From NCBI RefSeq assembly GCF_022606465.1, contig NZ_JALBUF010000006.1:1-64000 (forward strand): 64,000 nt of DNA, read 5' to 3'. Source of the stretch: Sulfoacidibacillus ferrooxidans (GTDB taxonomy: Bacteria; Bacillota; Bacilli; Alicyclobacillales; SLC66). Within the stretch, counting starts at the first letter, position 1, and the number at the start of each line of letters is the position of its first letter. The notes under the pieces were generated by a model that was not told where the DNA came from, searched no databases, and saw only the letters and a list, made by a program, of their open reading frames with translations. Shown here piece by piece: positions 53,640 to 61,717 of this stretch. The position numbers and the translations under genes were made by a program.

Positions 53640-55586
53640 CTAAAGCTGTGCTAGATTTTCAATGACCACAGGAGCATCATCGTCTGTTACATCAAAGCCA
53701 AATACTTTAGAGTAAAAATACAACTCAGCATCGAGTGTTTTTTTAATGTTTTGAGCTTGTCGAAATCCATGACCTTCACCTTCAAACGGCACATAAGCTA
53801 CCGGAACGCCTTTTGAACGTAGGCCCTCGACCATCATTTCCGCTTGATTTGGCAACACAATTTTATCATCTAATCCTTGAAAGAAAATTACAGGCGACTG
53901 TAACTTCTCGATATAATGAATAGGTGAGCGCTCCATGTAGACCTCCTTCTTTTCAGGATAAGGCCCAACCATGCTATCCATATACCGCGATTCAAACTTG
54001 TGCGTTTCTTTTGCTAATAACTCAATATCGCTGACGCCAAAATAACTTGCACCTGCAGCAAAGACATCGCGAAAGGTAAGTGCTGAGAGCGTTGTATATC
54101 CGCCTGCACTCCCACCGCGAATAGCCAGCTGATCCGCGCGTACATCTCCACGCTTCACTAAATACAAAGCACCATGTGTGCAATCATCTACATCCACAAT
54201 TCCCCAATTGCCATTTAGACGCTTGCGATACGCACGACCATAGCCTGTACTGCCACCGTAGTTTACATCAAGGACTGCAAAGCCGCGACTTGTCCAATAT
54301 TGAATCTGCAAATTAAAGGCCGTCGTCGTAGCCGATGTTGGACCTCCATGACTCATCACAACAAGCGGAGGCCGTTCCGTTGGCGCTCCATCACATGTTT
54401 CGTTTGCCGGTGCATAGAAAAATGCATAAGCCGTTTGATCATTTGTAGTTGGAAACTCCAAAACTTCTGGTACAGAGAAAAATTCTGGATCTACATTCAA
54501 TTCTACTAAGTCTACTGATTCTTTTAGTGTCTCAAACTCTCTATTTGCAGATACGTACTGAACAACAGCAGTAGGCTTTGTTGGAGATCCTCCGACAAAA
54601 TACCCAAGGCCACGATGCGCTTGAACACTATGTATCGCCTGGAAGTGTGAAACAATAGTCGTTAACTCTTTTTTAGACAAGTCGATTTGAGCCAAAGACC
54701 ATAGACCCAGCTGATTAAGCGCACAAAAAATAGTATTCTCATCAAGAAATCCATAGGTGGACATACCAAAAACCCACTGTGGAAGGCCAAATTCCGCATC
54801 CATGTCAAAAACACTTACCACTTTGCCTTGTTGGTAGCTATAAAGATTCCACCAGTTCGACCGATCGGATACAAAATACAATGTACCTTCTGGTGACCAT
54901 TCAGGTTGAAATATCGACTCTTCTATTCCACCAGCCACTACAACAGTTCCGCTTAAGCTTCCATCCGTTTCAATGTTCGCAACAGAAAGCTCCGTACCAT
55001 CCCATGGCATGTTGGGGTGGTTCCAAGCTAGATAGGCCAGTTGTGTGCCGTCTGGACTGACACGAGGAGATGAGTAAAAATCACTACCGTCAACGAGCAC
55101 ATCTACGGTATGCGAGCCATTGAGAGCGATAGCGACAAGAGTATTTACAGCTTCCCCCTCACCAGTATGATCCTCTCTCACACAAATCAGTCGCTGTTGC
55201 GCTTCATCTACTACAAAGTCTGCATAACGATAAGCACCCTCTGGTGTAATCGGTTCAGGGCCCTGCTCATTGAGTCTATATACTCGCCCATCCGAAAAAT
55301 CCGAAAAATACGCAACTCCATTGGACACTGTATACGCTCCGCCACCGTATTCATGTACTCGCGTACGTACATTGAATGGTTGCGGCGTCACATCCATCGT
55401 ATCTCCAGTTTGTAAAGAATATTTTACAAGAACACTTCTTCCGCCTTCACTTGGACGTCCCTCAAGCCAGTATGTATCACTGCCGTCCACCTTGATTTCC
55501 TGTAGTCCGACTGTGCCTGAAACAATAAGATCAGACGTGATGGGTGACTCCCATGTTCCAAATGCTTTCTGTGTAACTTCTGTCAA
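53640..55586 (-). CDS. S9 family serine peptidase (acylaminoacyl-peptidase-like)
   Basis: A 648-residue cytosolic peptidase. The N-terminal beta-propeller (about 40-370) has repeats such as SPRVSPDGTQLAYLAWNHP and FQPEWSPEGTLYFVSDRSNW. The C-terminal alpha/beta-hydrolase domain contains oxyanion segment VVMSHGGPTSAT, nucleophile Ser in IRGGSAGGYTTLSAL, Asp in FFQGLDDKIVLP and His in PFEGEGHGFR. It likely cleaves short peptides or N-acylated residues. The start is TTG with GGGGG 7 bases upstream. First gene of the run leading to the ResA-like gene and ccdA; co-transcription seems likely though the link is unclear. Confidence 0.92.
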   Translation of the reverse strand: MTEVTQKAFGTWESPITSDLIVSGTVGLQEIKVDGSDTYWLEGRPSEGGRSVLVKYSLQTGDTMDVTPQPFNVRTRVHEYGGGAYTVSNGVAYFSDFSDGRVYRLNEQGPEPITPEGAYRYADFVVDEAQQRLICVREDHTGEGEAVNTLVAIALNGSHTVDVLVDGSDFYSSPRVSPDGTQLAYLAWNHPNMPWDGTELSVANIETDGSLSGTVVVAGGIEESIFQPEWSPEGTLYFVSDRSNWWNLYSYQQGKVVSVFDMDAEFGLPQWVFGMSTYGFLDENTIFCALNQLGLWSLAQIDLSKKELTTIVSHFQAIHSVQAHRGLGYFVGGSPTKPTAVVQYVSANREFETLKESVDLVELNVDPEFFSVPEVLEFPTTNDQTAYAFFYAPANETCDGAPTERPPLVVMSHGGPTSATTTAFNLQIQYWTSRGFAVLDVNYGGSTGYGRAYRKRLNGNWGIVDVDDCTHGALYLVKRGDVRADQLAIRGGSAGGYTTLSALTFRDVFAAGASYFGVSDIELLAKETHKFESRYMDSMVGPYPEKKEVYMERSPIHYIEKLQSPVIFFQGLDDKIVLPNQAEMMVEGLRSKGVPVAYVPFEGEGHGFRQAQNIKKTLDAELYFYSKVFGFDVTDDDAPVVIENLAQL

Positions 55587-55734
55587 GTAAATACCCCCGC
55601 GTATAGCGTATTTGATTATTAGTATACGGCAAATAGCCCATAAAAGGACAATCTATAAAAAATCATCATGCACAGTTTCAATAGAAGATGTACACTATAT
55701 GGTATAGGATCAATGGGTAAAGGGAGCATCGAAT

Positions 55735-56046
55735 ATGAATATCTCAGTATCACAACACGCAATCGAGTGGATGGCTCGAGAGTTGCACATGCCAGATGGG
55801 GATGGTGTTCGTTTTTTTGTACGCTATGGAGATTCTCATATTCACCCTGGTTTCAATTTAACAGTAGGAGTAGCTAAACCGCTTCATCCAGCCATTTCAT
55901 GGGTACAGGAAGGCATTCTACTTTTTATAGAACAAGGTGATGTGTGGTACCTAGAAGGGTATGACCTTGCTGTCCACTATGATGATGTCCATGATGATTT
56001 GCAATTTGCATATACAGTATCTTCAAGTAAATCAACTGAGAGGTAG
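55735..56046 (+). CDS. HesB/YneR-like protein
   Basis: A 103-residue protein of the HesB-like (YneR) group: SQHAIEWMARELHMPDGDGVRFFVRYG, then HPGFNLTVGVAKP and LFIEQGDVWYLEGYDLAVHYDD. It has no Cys at all, unlike IscA-type iron-sulfur carriers, so cluster binding by the usual three Cys is excluded; the function is unknown. AAAGGGAG lies 8 bases before the ATG. Monocistronic, closed by a strong hairpin. Confidence 0.85.
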   Translation: MNISVSQHAIEWMARELHMPDGDGVRFFVRYGDSHIHPGFNLTVGVAKPLHPAISWVQEGILLFIEQGDVWYLEGYDLAVHYDDVHDDLQFAYTVSSSKSTER

Positions 56047-56080
56047 ATAACAGGTATAAACCTGCTATCTACCTCTCAGT
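56035..56080. terminator. Bidirectional terminator between hesB-like and anti-sigma genes
   Basis: ACTGAGAGGTAGATA and its complement form 15-bp perfect outer arms with an inner CAGGT/ACCTG stem and a 4-base loop. It overlaps the HesB-like stop codon and ends 6 bases from the anti-sigma stop. Confidence 0.75.
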
Positions 56081-56086
56081 CATTCT

Positions 56087-56848
56087 CTACACACTTTGCA
56101 CAGAAGCTCCAAGAACTTTCGGACCTTTTGGCGATAGATCGCTAACGTGTGGTTCCTTTGTAATGCCAATCCCCGTGTAGGCTTTTCCAAGCGGAACGCG
56201 AATCGTGACCGCCCCTACACCGGCTTGATTGACCATAAATCTTCCGCCCAATGTTTTACTACCATCCTTAAGTAACCATACCGTATAGCATCCATGCCCT
56301 ACAATGGGTTGTAAATGCGACACTTTTATCATCAAGACTTCTGTCTTTCCACTTGTTATAATCGTCATCTCACCATACGCCGATGGAGCAAATGAAGTAG
56401 CAACAAGTGCTGTATTTAGAACCAGTCTGCTTGGAGAACCCGCACTTTGTGGCTGATTGGACCCTATACTTGAAGTTTGGAGCGACGTGCCGATCCAGAT
56501 GCCTAACAATAACATTGCCGCACTAAGCGCATAAGGTAAAACTCTACGCTTTTTATAACGGGGTTTTTGGTAAGTCACCCTTTTTTCCACATCATGTGGG
56601 GCACGCAATGAAAATGCTTTTTCTAAGGTTTTATGCTTAAGATCACCAAGTAAATCATTTGGCAAATGATCCTCCCCCATAGTAAGCATCTGGGAATGTA
56701 TCGGCCAAATAGCATCTAATTCCTGCTTACAGTCTATACAAGTATCTACATGGTGAAAGAAGGCATACAGTTCTTCACCTTCTATCTCCCCCATCATAAA
56801 GGGCAGCAGAAGATCACAAGATGGATTGGATTGATCGTCATCCTTCAT
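56087..56848 (-). CDS. Zinc-finger anti-sigma factor, RskA-like
   Basis: A 253-residue transmembrane anti-sigma. The cytosolic N-terminal part has the ZAS motif FFHHVDTCIDCKQEL (HxxxCxxC); a membrane helix lies near 98-117 (LPYALSAAMLLLGIWIGTSL); the extracellular part has the RskA-type domain (CYTVWLLKDGSKTLGGRFMV). ATG 56848 has GGGGGGG 6 bases upstream and overlaps the sigma stop by 4 bases (ATGA). It should hold the adjacent ECF sigma until a signal triggers proteolysis. Confidence 0.9.
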   Translation of the reverse strand: MKDDDQSNPSCDLLLPFMMGEIEGEELYAFFHHVDTCIDCKQELDAIWPIHSQMLTMGEDHLPNDLLGDLKHKTLEKAFSLRAPHDVEKRVTYQKPRYKKRRVLPYALSAAMLLLGIWIGTSLQTSSIGSNQPQSAGSPSRLVLNTALVATSFAPSAYGEMTIITSGKTEVLMIKVSHLQPIVGHGCYTVWLLKDGSKTLGGRFMVNQAGVGAVTIRVPLGKAYTGIGITKEPHVSDLSPKGPKVLGASVQSV

Positions 56849-57402
56849 CCCTGTCCCCCCCATGCCCAGGCATCCATCATGGATCTCATATGATGAAGCC
56901 CGTGATGCAGCCGAGTCTTCACTGTACCAAGCGGAATAGAAAGCTTGGTCGCTACCTCACTTAACGTGCAACCCTCCATATAAGCAAGTTGAAGAACCGC
57001 TCGCTCTTCCACCCGGAGTCCCTCTAGTGACCGCTGTAAATCCTCGCGCAAAGCCCACTCATTTACAGCATCCGTTGCATGTGGATTCCCTTCTCTTTCC
57101 CCATATATGCGTAAAGAGTCAGGAATATCTTTTTGTCGTCCTTTTTTTCTAACGTTATCTAAAGCAACATTCTTTGTGACTACCATAATCCAATGCTCAA
57201 ACTGCCCACGCTTTGGATCAAAAGCAACCGTAGTCCAAATGCGCGTAAACACATCCTGAACAACCTCATCGGCCATTTGCGGATCTAACACAACTTTGCG
57301 CGCGATGGCATAAACACGATAGACATAGCGATCATATAGTTGTGCAAGCGCCTCACTGTGACCTTCTTTCATTAATGCAAAGAGCTCCTCATCAGATACC
57401 AC
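56845..57402 (-). CDS. ECF sigma factor, SigK-like
   Basis: A 185-residue ECF sigma: region 2 HSEALAQLYDRYVYRVYAIA, QMADEVVQDVFTRIWT and GQFEHWIMVVTKNVALDNVRKKG; region 4 VLQLAYMEGCTLSEVATKLSIPLGTVKTRLHHGLHHM. GTG 57402 has AGGAGAGG 5 bases upstream; the frame opens ten codons earlier with another GTG lacking a site. It sits after the sortase gene by 61 bases (31 from the earlier GTG) and before its RskA-like anti-sigma. No ECF-type promoter is visible directly upstream, so it is probably read from the surface-protein promoter. Confidence 0.92.
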   Translation of the reverse strand: MVSDEELFALMKEGHSEALAQLYDRYVYRVYAIARKVVLDPQMADEVVQDVFTRIWTTVAFDPKRGQFEHWIMVVTKNVALDNVRKKGRQKDIPDSLRIYGEREGNPHATDAVNEWALREDLQRSLEGLRVEERAVLQLAYMEGCTLSEVATKLSIPLGTVKTRLHHGLHHMRSMMDAWAWGGQG

Positions 57403-57463
57403 AGGGGCCTCTCCTGTTCCTGTTGTTCTCACGTGCGTAACATCACATCAAGCCTTTTTCGAT

Positions 57464-58066
57464 TTAGGCTAAGGCACTTTTAACAAGTACCGCTTCTACC
57501 ATATATCTAAATGGGGTTAAATTCCAATCATTAAATGGGTAACAGGTTTCCAGTGCAAGCTCTGGAAGATGCGCGTTTGGCAATGTGCCACCCACATGTA
57601 GAATCTGATGTTTGAACACACTATATACAAAAATCCCTTGTGCAGTCTTTACTCGTATGAGGTCTCCTGCTTGTAATTGGCCAATTTCGTGAAAAAAAGT
57701 GACATTATGACCCGCGAGAATACTTACCCCCATTTCACCAGGGAGTGGTGTAGCACCCAAATGACCAACACCATCTCGCAATTGCCAGTCACTAGTCCCT
57801 TCAACAATGGGTGCCTGCAAGTCAATAGAATCGATGGATAGGGAACCAATCGGTGTCCCTACCATCGGCAATGCAATCGTTTTTGCAGGAGCCGGGAAGA
57901 GCACCCCTTCCTTTTGTGAAAGGACGATATGAATGGGTGCAGGAGCCGCTTGAAGCAATGCCTTAGCCCCTGCATGAGATTGCCAAAAGAAAATGGGAAC
58001 GAGAAGCATCATAGCTACTCCGACGACAATCATGCCGCCGCCAAGATAGGTCCTGTTTCTGCGCAT
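57464..58066 (-). CDS. Class D-type sortase
   Basis: A 200-residue sortase with an N-terminal membrane anchor (about 9-27). Active-site residues: His in ILAGHNVTFFHEIGQL, Cys in LALETCYPFND, and Arg in LTPFRYMVEAVL. Sortases join sorted surface proteins to the cell wall. ATG 58066 is preferred, with GGGGG 9 bases upstream; an ATG three codons earlier is too close to it. It follows the surface-protein gene by 20 bases, and that protein is its likely substrate. Confidence 0.9.
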   Translation of the reverse strand: MRRNRTYLGGGMIVVGVAMMLLVPIFFWQSHAGAKALLQAAPAPIHIVLSQKEGVLFPAPAKTIALPMVGTPIGSLSIDSIDLQAPIVEGTSDWQLRDGVGHLGATPLPGEMGVSILAGHNVTFFHEIGQLQAGDLIRVKTAQGIFVYSVFKHQILHVGGTLPNAHLPELALETCYPFNDWNLTPFRYMVEAVLVKSALA

Positions 58067-58086
58067 AAGATTCATCCCCCTTAATT

Positions 58087-58734
58087 TTAGGAAGATTTTC
58101 TTTTCGTAGCTAGTAACACACTACCTCCCACGACTAATACAGCACCAACAGCTAACCAATCTTCAAGCGGAACTCCTGTTACTGGTTTTGTCGTGTTAGC
58201 AACAGGAGTTGCAGGAGCTGTAATGACCCAACCAACTGCTGCTGCTGCATTGCCATGCTTCAAAGTACTGCCAACTACTTTAGGTGGCAATGGATTAGCT
58301 ACATATTTGCCAGTTGGTGTTATATCCCAATATTTACTGCTTAATGTGATGGCTTGATCCGAGTATAAAATAATAACCGGTTTATGGAATTTAGCAACAA
58401 GTTGATTGGTTTGTGTATTGACCACTTTAAATGCAAAATCTACGAGCGGTGTTTGACCACTAGGTACATTCGTTAAGAAGTTCGATAGTTGACCTTCGAG
58501 CAATTCGAATTTAACTGTTTGCGAAAAAGCACCTTTAGGAATTTTCACTGTTAATTCCCCATACTGCAAAGTGGCTGCTTGTCCTACTTGAACTGTAGTC
58601 GATGCAACAACCGTTGGAAAACCCAGTTTTGTAAAGTCTGGTGCCGTGCTTGCAAAAGCAGGTGCTACGCCACCGACAGTTAAAGCAGCTACAGTTAGTG
58701 CGATATTGCGAATCGCATGTTTATGTTGTCTCAT
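58087..58734 (-). CDS. Exported surface protein with sortase-type C-terminal signal
   Basis: A 215-residue protein: signal peptide ending near APAFAS (about residue 29), an extracellular beta-rich domain (GELTVKIPKGAF, VKFELLEGQLSNF, FAFKVVNTQTNQ), then a C-terminal TKPVTGVPLEDW, hydrophobic helix, and KRK tail. That end is a cell-wall sorting signal with an atypical KPVTG in place of LPxTG. Directly upstream of the sortase gene. AGGGGG lies 9 bases before the ATG. I know no named family for the mature domain. Confidence 0.75.
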   Translation of the reverse strand: MRQHKHAIRNIALTVAALTVGGVAPAFASTAPDFTKLGFPTVVASTTVQVGQAATLQYGELTVKIPKGAFSQTVKFELLEGQLSNFLTNVPSGQTPLVDFAFKVVNTQTNQLVAKFHKPVIILYSDQAITLSSKYWDITPTGKYVANPLPPKVVGSTLKHGNAAAAVGWVITAPATPVANTTKPVTGVPLEDWLAVGAVLVVGGSVLLATKRKSS

Positions 58735-58777
58735 TTTTAAAGACCCCCTATATCATTGATCTATCTTCATTCTATAT

Positions 58778-58804
58778 AACGTTAGAAAGCTCCTTCTAGT
58801 TTTC
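58778..58804 (-). promoter_or_regulatory. Possible ECF-type promoter of the surface-protein/sortase cluster
   Basis: Minus strand GAAAAC (58799-58804), 17 bases, CGTT (58778-58781), then ATATAG. Spacing equals that of the ECF promoter at 27393-27419 (TGTAAC-N17-CGTC), but the bases differ. If real, the sigma encoded in this cluster could drive its own operon. This is a weak pattern call. Confidence 0.35.
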
Positions 58805-58958
58805 TATCCGGTACAATTATTTTAAAATAAATCACACCATATTCACTACTATTTATCATACATTCATCGGAAATTTACTGTTTTTCAACAATGAATCACT
58901 AGTATATGAGATAAGACCACACACTAGAAAGATGGGTCATTTTCAAAAGGGGGAAAGA

Positions 58959-60497
58959 ATGTCAATGCGTAAACCGCTGACCACGCTTACCGTAGGAACA
59001 CTCTCAGTAGTGGCTGCCATGGGAGGATTGTTGAACGCAAGCCCGACTTATGCAAGTGTCTATCAAGCACCTCAGGCCATGCATACACCTATCAAACATG
59101 TGGTAGAGATCATGTTGGAAAACCATACGTTTGACAATCTATTTGGCCATTATCCTAATGCAAATGGCATTCCCCAAGGCTTGAAGTTACCAAACCCTAA
59201 TGGAAACTATGAAGCCCCTGAGGTAGCACCCATTCAAGCGGGTACAAATGTTGGTGATACAGTAGACATCGATCATAACCGCGCGCCAGAAGTCATGATG
59301 ATGCACAATGGCGAAATGAACTATTACACTGTTTTCCCTCTCAACGGACTCGCAAGCATTACGACCTTCGGTCGCTCTGATGTGCCAAACGAATGGGCGC
59401 TTGCTCAACATTTTTCGCTAGCCGAGAGAAACTTTCAACCAGCCACGGGTCCTACACAGCCAAACCGCGAATACGCCATCGCTGGAACCACGGAAGGGTG
59501 GATTTCCGACACCCCTCCAAACTTCACGTTTACTTTTCCGACCATATTTAATGATCTGCAGTCTCATGGCCATTCATGGGGGATCTTCCAAGGTGATTAT
59601 TATTCGCAGACAGATCTAGGTAACGGGTTTGTTAAACATTGGAATTCGATGTGGTATTCTCCTCTTCGCAAAAACAAAAAAGAATGGAATGCGCATGTAT
59701 TTAATACCAATGCATTTGTAGAGGATGCCAAGACTGGAAACTTGCCTAACTTCTCCTTTGTCGTACCTAGTTGGATGTACAGCGAGCATCCACCCACTGA
59801 TCTTTCATTAGGTGATGCATGGGTAGGTCAACTCGTTACTGCGCTCATGAAAAGTCCTGACTGGTCGTCCACAGCCATTTTCATTACTTATGATGAAGGC
59901 GGCGGCTATTGGGACCATGTCACACCGCCACAACCCTATCGTTTCGGATATGGCACAAGAACTCCTATGGTGATTATTTCCCCGTGGGTGCGTCAAGGTT
60001 TATTCAATCAAACCACAACAAATGTATCCATTCTAAGCTTTATGGAACACCTGTGGGGCCTACCTCCACTGACCAAAAGAGATGCACAAGGGAATGATCT
60101 ACTCACAGATTTTAATTTCCATCAAAAACCGCTTGCACCAATCGTACTTCCTCATGTACCTACTGATACATTGCAAATTGCAGACTATCCCGCAGAAAAT
60201 CTGAGTGCCACACAAGGCAAAGCCATCACACTCACCATCCTTGCAAAAACAGCTGGCTTACTCGATGATCGCTCGCTTTCTGGAAAAGTAACACTACGCA
60301 TGGTTACACCAAAAGAAGTCAACCAAACTGCCATCAGTTGGCCTCGGTCAGTAACACTTGTGAACGGTGAGGCTACAGGACAATTCACCTTCCCAACTAC
60401 AGGATATTACCGCATCTTTGCGACAGGTCCCAATCATTCCTTTGGTGTAACAACGATCGATGTGGGTATGACGCCAAATGGGCCAAAGAAATCTTAA
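58959..60497 (+). CDS. Secreted phosphoesterase, AcpA/phospholipase C family
   Basis: A 512-residue exported enzyme: signal peptide ending near SPTYAS (about residue 33), then the phosphoesterase domain with EIMLENHTFDNLFGHYP (metal and nucleophile region), PTQPNREYAIAGT, and ITYDEGGGYWDHVTPP. Family members are acid phosphatases or phospholipase C enzymes. An Ig-like C-terminal domain follows (about 405-505; VTLRMVTPKEV, TTGYYRIFATG). ATG 58959 has AAGGGGG 5 bases upstream; the frame opens nine codons earlier. Divergent from the surface-protein/sortase operon. Confidence 0.9.
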   Translation: MSMRKPLTTLTVGTLSVVAAMGGLLNASPTYASVYQAPQAMHTPIKHVVEIMLENHTFDNLFGHYPNANGIPQGLKLPNPNGNYEAPEVAPIQAGTNVGDTVDIDHNRAPEVMMMHNGEMNYYTVFPLNGLASITTFGRSDVPNEWALAQHFSLAERNFQPATGPTQPNREYAIAGTTEGWISDTPPNFTFTFPTIFNDLQSHGHSWGIFQGDYYSQTDLGNGFVKHWNSMWYSPLRKNKKEWNAHVFNTNAFVEDAKTGNLPNFSFVVPSWMYSEHPPTDLSLGDAWVGQLVTALMKSPDWSSTAIFITYDEGGGYWDHVTPPQPYRFGYGTRTPMVIISPWVRQGLFNQTTTNVSILSFMEHLWGLPPLTKRDAQGNDLLTDFNFHQKPLAPIVLPHVPTDTLQIADYPAENLSATQGKAITLTILAKTAGLLDDRSLSGKVTLRMVTPKEVNQTAISWPRSVTLVNGEATGQFTFPTTGYYRIFATGPNHSFGVTTIDVGMTPNGPKKS

Positions 60498-60518
60498 CTA
60501 AGACTACTACAACAATAT

Positions 60519-60572
60519 AAAAAGGTAGCTTGCACTGTCATAACGCTCTTATGACAATGCAAGCTACCTTTT
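60519..60572. terminator. Bidirectional terminator after the phosphoesterase gene
   Basis: AAAAGGTAGCTTGCA and complement, with an inner TCATAA/TTATGA stem, and T-rich flanks on both strands (CTTTTTAT and ACCTTTTATC). It is shared by converging genes and ends at the DUF3501 stop. Confidence 0.85.
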
Positions 60573-61158
60573 ATCTAATATCCTCTTGTAAAGAGCCAAT
60601 AGTATCTTCAGTGAGTGCAATCTCTAAATGTACGTTGGCATGGTCTAACACGATGCTAATATGACTAGACGATGCTGGTTCATGAAGTACATACTGTTTT
60701 GCTGTTGGTGTCAAAGGGAATTTCACATAATGCACACTTGTGGTAAACTCCCTTTCCGTATGCTCTTCTTCAAAAATAGCAGGGATTACCTCTGTGCCTA
60801 CTTCTATAAACAACGCATGTTCAATACCCTTTAGTTGTCTGAGTTTATCCTCTAACTGTGTCAAGTCATCCATTTCAATGAATAACGTAGCAGACCATTC
60901 ATCTTCGCCTGGTAACATAGGTGAATAAATATCAATATATTCTTTTATTTCGTCTGCATCTTCCAAATCCTCGGCATTCACCAACTCTTGAATTTGGAAT
61001 AGAACGGTTTTGCGATTTTCAAACAATAAGGACATGTACTCACTGACCTTTACGCGACGCCTGCGCTTATACTCTATCATTTTGCGCACGTATTCATCGC
61101 GACCCAACTTATAGGTATGAAGCGAAACGACATCCTTCATTGAGATACTAGCTGCCAA
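60571..61158 (-). CDS. DUF3501 family protein
   Basis: A 195-residue cytosolic protein with the DUF3501 pattern: SLHTYKLGRDEYVRKMIEYKRRRRV, then SLLFENRKTVLFQIQELV, PMLPGEDEWSATLFIEM, and TTSVHYVKFPLT. No enzyme activity is known for the family; members are recurrently found beside rubrerythrin and Fe-S oxidoreductase genes, which suggests an oxidative-stress or electron-transfer role. TTG 61158 has GGGGTG 7 bases upstream; the frame is open 11 codons more. It follows the rubrerythrin gene by 66 bases. Confidence 0.85.
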   Translation of the reverse strand: MAASISMKDVVSLHTYKLGRDEYVRKMIEYKRRRRVKVSEYMSLLFENRKTVLFQIQELVNAEDLEDADEIKEYIDIYSPMLPGEDEWSATLFIEMDDLTQLEDKLRQLKGIEHALFIEVGTEVIPAIFEEEHTEREFTTSVHYVKFPLTPTAKQYVLHEPASSSHISIVLDHANVHLEIALTEDTIGSLQEDIR

Positions 61159-61224
61159 TTTATCACACCCCAACTTGCAATCTGCCGTCAAAATAAATAC
61201 TGGCGGCAGATCGCGATCAATGGA

Positions 61225-61650
61225 TCATTCAAGTGAATCGAGTAGTTTTTGAAAACGTTGTGCGTGAACACGCTCAGCTTTTGCCATTACTTCCATCCAC
61301 TCACCGATCTCTTCAAAACCCTCTTCGCGCGCTGTTGCCGCAAATCCTGGATACATCTCCGTATATTCATAAGTTTCCCCAGCAATCGCGGACTTTAACA
61401 TCTCTTTTGCATCATCCACTGGAAACCCCGTAACTGGATCGCCCTCGCCGTGATCTCGTAAACGATCAAAGTGTCCAAACGCATGTTTTGTTTCTCCGTT
61501 TGAAATACTGCGAAACAAGTTGGAAACCTCTACTGCACCTTCTAGATCTGCTTTATCTGCAAAGTACAAATACCGACGATTGGCTTGCGCTTCCCCAGCA
61601 AATCCCACTCGTAAATTATCAGCCGTCTTACTTCCTTGTAGTTTTCCCAT
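61225..61650 (-). CDS. Rubrerythrin-family di-iron protein without rubredoxin domain
   Basis: A 141-residue ferritin-like protein with the di-iron helices: [20 protein letters not shown] (E and R), [14 protein letters not shown] (ExxH), [20 protein letters not shown] (E), and [14 protein letters not shown] (ExxH). The C-terminal rubredoxin Cys4 domain of full rubrerythrin is absent, as in sulerythrin/erythrin. The usual role is NADH-linked peroxide reduction or oxygen-stress defence. AAGGAGGGTG precedes the ATG. Operon with DUF3501. Confidence 0.92.
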   Translation of the reverse strand: MGKLQGSKTADNLRVGFAGEAQANRRYLYFADKADLEGAVEVSNLFRSISNGETKHAFGHFDRLRDHGEGDPVTGFPVDDAKEMLKSAIAGETYEYTEMYPGFAATAREEGFEEIGEWMEVMAKAERVHAQRFQKLLDSLE

Positions 61651-61717
61651 GTTATCACCCTCCTTAGAATATCAATATCTCATGTGGACAAAATAATCAA
61701 GTCAATATGGACATTTT

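Noticed and set aside
58087-58734. Classical LPxTG surface protein
   Set aside because: The C-terminus has the helix and basic tail but no LPxTG; the motif is KPVTG, so it is reported as atypical instead.
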